DNA of 9,337 nucleotides from contig SKIH01000035.1 in the NCBI GenBank assembly GCA_007116525.1, positions 1 to 9,337 of the forward strand, written 5' to 3'. Each line of letters begins with the position of its first letter. The first letter of the stretch is position 1. A model generated the notes under the pieces. That model searched no databases and had not been told where the DNA came from. It saw nothing but the letters and a program-made list of their open reading frames with translations. This DNA comes from Bacilli bacterium (GTDB taxonomy: Bacteria > Bacillota_I > Bacilli_A > RF39 > UBA660). A program made the translations under genes and the position numbers. Below are positions 6,380-9,337 of this stretch, one piece after another.

Positions 6380-7398
6380 GTTAATCCAATTTCATTAATC
6401 GCTTCTTCAAATCTAGGCAACATTCCTACATTATTAGTTCTGTGCGGTGGAAGTTGATAAATGTCATGTCCAGGAAATTCATTTCCTTCAACAACATCTA
6501 AACCATCTTTAGTTATTGCTATGTCCCATCCAACGATACCAACTTTAGTTTCCATTTGTGCAAGTTCTTTAGCAAGTTTTTTAACTTCATTCCACTTTGG
6601 GATAGTATAACCAACAATATTCTTATTTGTTAAAGGATGCGATTTATATAAATTACCATCTTTATCAAGTGCCGGATAAATGATTTTACCATCTTCTACA
6701 TTGATTGGAACAACCATACCACCACTATTAAAGTTATCTACTATTTTGTTGTTATTACCGATTCTAAAATAAGCTGCAAACACGGTCGATTTCTCATTTT
6801 TTTTGTTACATAATGTAATTATTCGAATTGTATTTATAGAATTAGGATAAACTTCGTTAACTTTATCGTCTTGTAGTATTTTCTCCTCTAGCAAAGTAAT
6901 TTTGTTATTAATCAGATAGTTAAATAGTTTATTTTTTTCCCACAAATTCAAGTCAATTATTTCAATTCCTTTGCCACAAGTACCATCGGTTGGTTTAGCT
7001 ACAACGTATTGTTTATTTTTTATGAAATCTTCAAATTCAGTAAAACTTTCATTAGTAATAAATATCCAGTCACGATTAATAAATTGATCGAACGTTTTGT
7101 TGAATTTTGGTTTATTTAAAAACGTACTAAATTGTGATTTATCATTGAAAAAAGTAATAATAGAGTTATTTTTCCCTCTGGTAATTACAGTTTCTCTTTG
7201 TGCTTTGTTCATAGTTTCCATTTCAAACAGATAGTAATCCATATATCCAGCTTGATACTTTAAACCACAGTACATGATATCTAAAAATAAATAAATTTTG
7301 TTTTTGTTACTTCTATGGTGAGTCTTATTAATATAATTAAAGAAGTTACTAAAGTTCATATTAACAACTCGTTTAATCAAATATTTTATTTTCCTCAT
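6361..7398 (-). CDS. Sugar-transfer-associated ATP-grasp family protein
   Basis: This 345-residue cytoplasmic protein matches the ATP-grasp family often found with polysaccharide and glycan genes (ATPgrasp_ST type). Such enzymes are predicted to ligate a carboxylate to an amine or similar group using ATP; the substrate is unknown. Visible features are VVAKPTDGTCGKGIEII (132-148), the ATP-grasp nucleotide-binding Lys and Gly-rich loop; NTIRIITL (189-196); a FRIGNNNKIVDNFNSGG segment (211-227); HPLT with GYTIPKW (254-269); GWDIAI (290-295); and EGNEFPG (304-310), which supplies the metal-binding Glu and Asn. The ATG follows AGGTGG (7408-7403 on the minus strand) by four bases. It starts 16 bases after the def stop, so the two are cotranscribed. 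The last four residues before Phe, KKDI, come from the terminator palindrome. Family assignment is firm; a role in envelope glycan or teichoic acid modification is inference. Confidence 0.9.
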   Translation of the reverse strand: MRKIKYLIKRVVNMNFSNFFNYINKTHHRSNKNKIYLFLDIMYCGLKYQAGYMDYYLFEMETMNKAQRETVITRGKNNSIITFFNDKSQFSTFLNKPKFNKTFDQFINRDWIFITNESFTEFEDFIKNKQYVVAKPTDGTCGKGIEIIDLNLWEKNKLFNYLINNKITLLEEKILQDDKVNEVYPNSINTIRIITLCNKKNEKSTVFAAYFRIGNNNKIVDNFNSGGMVVPINVEDGKIIYPALDKDGNLYKSHPLTNKNIVGYTIPKWNEVKKLAKELAQMETKVGIVGWDIAITKDGLDVVEGNEFPGHDIYQLPPHRTNNVGMLPRFEEAINEIGLTKKDIF

Positions 7399-7414
7399 AT
7401 TACCACCTAACTAA

Positions 7415-7963
7415 TTATAATAATCTAATTTCATCATCAGCATAAAATTTTCTTTTTGGATCAATTCTATCATAAAACATAATACCATTTAAATGATCTA
7501 TCTCATGTTGAAATGCTATTGCTAGTTCTTCTCTTGCTCGTATTTTAATAGGGTTGCCATCCATATCAAAACCTTCTATCGTAATTCTAGCATTTCTAAG
7601 TACATGTCCTTCAATTTCTCTATCTACTGACAAACAACCTTCACCAAGGGCAGCAGCCATTAATTCTTTAGACTCTGAAACCACTTTAGGGTTAATAACA
7701 ACATACTCTTTAAATTTAGCCACTTCATATTCATGGACTATTACTATTATTCTTTTTAACATTCCTAGCTGTACAAAAGCAAGCCCCATACCGGGTCTTA
7801 AATTATATTTTTCAGACAATTCTGGTATTTGACTAAATGTTAAATGGTTAATTATATCTTTAATTAAGTCCTTATCTTCATTCGATATAGGGAACTCAAC
7901 TTCTTTACTTTTTTTTCTTAATATTTTGTTTGAATCCTTAAGGATATTCAACTCTTTATACAT
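7415..7963 (-). CDS. def: Peptide deformylase, type 2-like
   Basis: Peptide deformylase removes the formyl group from the initiator Met of new proteins, using a metal held by one Cys and two His. All three motifs are present in this 182-residue protein: motif 1 GMGLAFVQLG (58-67) with Gln65, motif 2 EGCLSV (108-113) with metal ligand Cys110, and motif 3 QHEIDHLNG (152-160) with His153, catalytic Glu154 and His157. The length and the insert between motifs 1 and 2 fit the Gram-positive type 2 enzymes. Motif 1 departs from the usual GLAAPQ, reading GLAFVQ, although the essential Gln is kept. The ATG follows GGGGTGA (7974-7968) by four bases. It is first in an operon with the ATP-grasp gene and is transcribed away from the SEDS gene. 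Confidence 0.96.
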   Translation of the reverse strand: MYKELNILKDSNKILRKKSKEVEFPISNEDKDLIKDIINHLTFSQIPELSEKYNLRPGMGLAFVQLGMLKRIIVIVHEYEVAKFKEYVVINPKVVSESKELMAAALGEGCLSVDREIEGHVLRNARITIEGFDMDGNPIKIRAREELAIAFQHEIDHLNGIMFYDRIDPKRKFYADDEIRLL

Positions 7964-7983
7964 AGTATCACCCCGTCATAAAT

Positions 7984-7992
7984 ATTATATCA
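7984..7992 (-). promoter_or_regulatory. def promoter, extended -10
   Basis: Read on the minus strand, TGATATAAT occupies 7992 to 7984, with TATAAT at 7989-7984. No good -35 lies 17 bases upstream, so the TG extension probably carries recognition. The predicted start is near 7977, just before the GGGGTGA ribosome binding site. Confidence 0.65.
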
Positions 7993-8017
7993 TACTTTAC
8001 TTTTAATTTACTTTTTT

Positions 8018-8048
8018 TTGTTATAAATGCTCATATTTATGATATAAT
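8018..8048 (+). promoter_or_regulatory. Promoter of the SEDS gene, extended -10
   Basis: TATAAT (8043-8048) is preceded by TG at 8040-8041. A TTGTTA at 8018-8023 is a possible -35, but its 19-base spacer is long. The leader would be short, with AAGGTGAT (8054-8061) three bases before the GTG start. Confidence 0.65.
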
Positions 8049-8064
8049 TTTATAAGGTGATAAC

Positions 8065-9240
8065 GTGTCTGATATTATTAAAATGACAAAGAAAAATTTA
8101 AAAGATATTGATAAACCAATTGCGATTATATCGTCGATATTTTTTGCGTTTGGTCTTTTAAATGTTTTATCTGCCTCATCAGAGACTGTTGCAAGGTATA
8201 ACGCACCAATTTTTCACTTTATGCAAAGACATGCTTTTTTCCTAGCAATAGGACTTTTAATATTTTTGTTTGTTATTAATATAAACACTAAAAAAATGTA
8301 TGAAATTGCGGTATTAGCATTTGGTGGAGCTTTTTTCTTAAATGTTTTAGTTGTATTAATCGGTCAAGTTCATAAAGGTAATTTAAATTGGCTTCCAACA
8401 GGTGGACAACCCAGTGAATTTGCTAAACCGGCGATTATATTATTGACAGCAATGCTGTTTGATAAACATTATCACAGACTTAAAAGCCCTAAAATAAAAC
8501 TTCAAGAAAATGGCAAATTAATTGCAATAATTTTAAGCATTTTATTTATAATACCTTTAGTTGTTATCTTATTTCAAATGGATGCCGGTGGTGGCGGTCT
8601 AATTGGACTAATAAGTGTTTGTATATTTTTGGCAAGTCCGATTAAAAGAAGTGATAAGAAAACTTTAATTATTGGAGCCACTGTTGTAGGTCTTTTCTTA
8701 GGGATGTATATGGCGGTGAACAGTACAGGTATGTTTGGTCCAAACCAAATGAATCGTTTAACTAATTTTAAAGATCCATGTTCTGATTATGAAAATTGGG
8801 GTTTTCAAGTCTGTAACTCTTTCATAGCAATAAATGAGGGTGGAATATTTGGGGTTGGATTAGGAAATAGTGCACAGAAACACTCATATATACCAGATGC
8901 ACATACTGACATGGTTTTTGCAATTATAGCAGAAGAAATTGGTTTTGTTGGTTCTTCATTAATCATAATATTTATGTTTTATATATTAAAAAGATCACTT
9001 TCTATTGCAAATAATGCAGCAAATATAAGAGGAAGATATATTGCATTAGGTTTTTCATTTTATATGTTTTTTCATATATTTATAAACCTAGGAGGATTAC
9101 TTGCAGTAATACCACTTACAGGAGTTCCACTCCCATTTTTCAGTTACGGGGGATCATTTACAATATCATTTATTACTGGACTTTCATTACTACAAAGAGT
9201 TCATATAGAATCCGTCAGAAAAAAAGTTAAAATAAAATAA
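8065..9240 (+). CDS. SEDS peptidoglycan glycosyltransferase, FtsW/RodA/SpoVE family
   Basis: SEDS proteins are multi-pass membrane enzymes that polymerise lipid II into glycan strands together with a class B PBP, for elongation (RodA) or division (FtsW). This 391-residue protein has about ten hydrophobic segments. Family landmarks are QPSEFAKPA (115-123), the catalytic-loop Asp173 in QMDAGGGG, GGIFGVGLGNS (259-269), AHTDMVFAIIAEEIGFVG (279-296), and the C-terminal signature from Asn341 through PLTGVPLPFFSYGGS (350-364). The GTG start at 8065 is set by AAGGTGAT just upstream; the next in-frame ATG (codon 7) has no binding site. The QxDxG loop differs from the usual QPDLGT, and Cys239 and Cys250 lie in a predicted extracellular loop. 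I cannot separate FtsW from RodA without phylogeny; the gene is monocistronic with a terminator behind it. Confidence 0.95.
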   Translation: MSDIIKMTKKNLKDIDKPIAIISSIFFAFGLLNVLSASSETVARYNAPIFHFMQRHAFFLAIGLLIFLFVININTKKMYEIAVLAFGGAFFLNVLVVLIGQVHKGNLNWLPTGGQPSEFAKPAIILLTAMLFDKHYHRLKSPKIKLQENGKLIAIILSILFIIPLVVILFQMDAGGGGLIGLISVCIFLASPIKRSDKKTLIIGATVVGLFLGMYMAVNSTGMFGPNQMNRLTNFKDPCSDYENWGFQVCNSFIAINEGGIFGVGLGNSAQKHSYIPDAHTDMVFAIIAEEIGFVGSSLIIIFMFYILKRSLSIANNAANIRGRYIALGFSFYMFFHIFINLGGLLAVIPLTGVPLPFFSYGGSFTISFITGLSLLQRVHIESVRKKVKIK

Positions 9241-9247
9241 AAGAATT

Positions 9248-9287
9248 CCACCTTATTAATCGTATATATTAATGAGGTGGTTTTTTT
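9248..9287 (+). terminator. Strong intrinsic terminator after the SEDS gene
   Basis: CCACCTTATTAAT (9248-9260) pairs with ATTAATGAGGTGG (9268-9280), 13 base pairs including one G-T wobble, with a seven-base loop and T's at 9281-9287. The 3' arm also contains the ribosome binding site of the next gene. Confidence 0.88.
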
Positions 9288-9337
9288 GAGGTTTTTATTT
9301 AAATATAAAAATATTGTTATTAATGTTGTATTAATTT
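9286..9337 (+). CDS. Start of a further gene, 3' end outside window
   Basis: A TTG at 9286 opens a frame that stays open to the window edge (17 codons: MRFLFKYKN then IVINVVLI). The ribosome binding site GAGGTGG (9274-9280) is five bases upstream, ideal spacing. Basic residues followed by a hydrophobic run suggest an N-terminal signal or membrane anchor. Too little is present to name it; an envelope protein is plausible next to a SEDS gene, but that is inference. Confidence 0.55.
   Translation, partial: MRFLFKYKNIVINVVLI

Noticed and set aside
7554..7832. Plus-strand open frame over def
   Set aside because: It lies antisense to the catalytic motifs of peptide deformylase and has no ribosome binding site or family resemblance.
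1..9337. CRISPR arrays, insertion sequences, tRNA or rRNA genes
   Set aside because: No regularly spaced repeats, transposase motifs, terminal inverted repeats or tRNA cloverleaf signatures were seen.

Overview
This A+T-rich window carries compact bacterial genes with short spacers, clean intrinsic terminators and sigma-A-type promoters, often with an extended -10 (TGNTATAAT). Ribosome binding sites are mostly AGGTGAT-like. Every Trp codon checked is TGG and no gene ends in TGA (eight TAA, one TAG), so nothing suggests the Mycoplasma code. A low-G+C Firmicutes/Bacilli lineage near the Mollicutes fits best: the SMC is only 984 residues, close to mycoplasma P115-type SMCs, and the AspRS is archaeal-type, while a SEDS (FtsW/RodA) protein indicates a peptidoglycan wall. 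This assignment is inference; no 16S or other marker is present.

Layout. Positions 1-354 are the 3' end of aspS. A self-contained two-gene unit follows (promoter 378-406, terminator 1702-1722): a 286-residue protein resembling PBECR4-type phage-associated nuclease domains, and an overlapping 144-residue protein with a short beta-helix-like repeat. A TtcA-type tRNA thiolase gene (1768-2574) has its own promoter. The strongest promoter in the window (2576-2604) drives a structured RNA of about 170 nt (2611-2783) whose ends pair with each other; a 6S RNA is the best guess. Thirteen bases after its U-run starts an unrecognised 178-residue gene with no promoter of its own. The smc gene (3410-6364) follows behind a terminator and promoter.

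On the minus strand, peptide deformylase (7415-7963) and a sugar-transfer-type ATP-grasp protein (6361-7398) form an operon that converges on smc. The two convergent genes overlap by four bases inside a shared bidirectional terminator. A divergent promoter region (7964-8064) separates def from the SEDS gene (8065-9240). After a strong terminator, a last gene probably begins at a TTG at 9286 and runs off the edge.

Functionally the window is mostly housekeeping: tRNA charging and modification, N-terminal protein processing, chromosome organisation and cell-wall synthesis. The accessory-looking parts are the PBECR4-like cassette, the structured RNA with its downstream gene, and the ATP-grasp gene.
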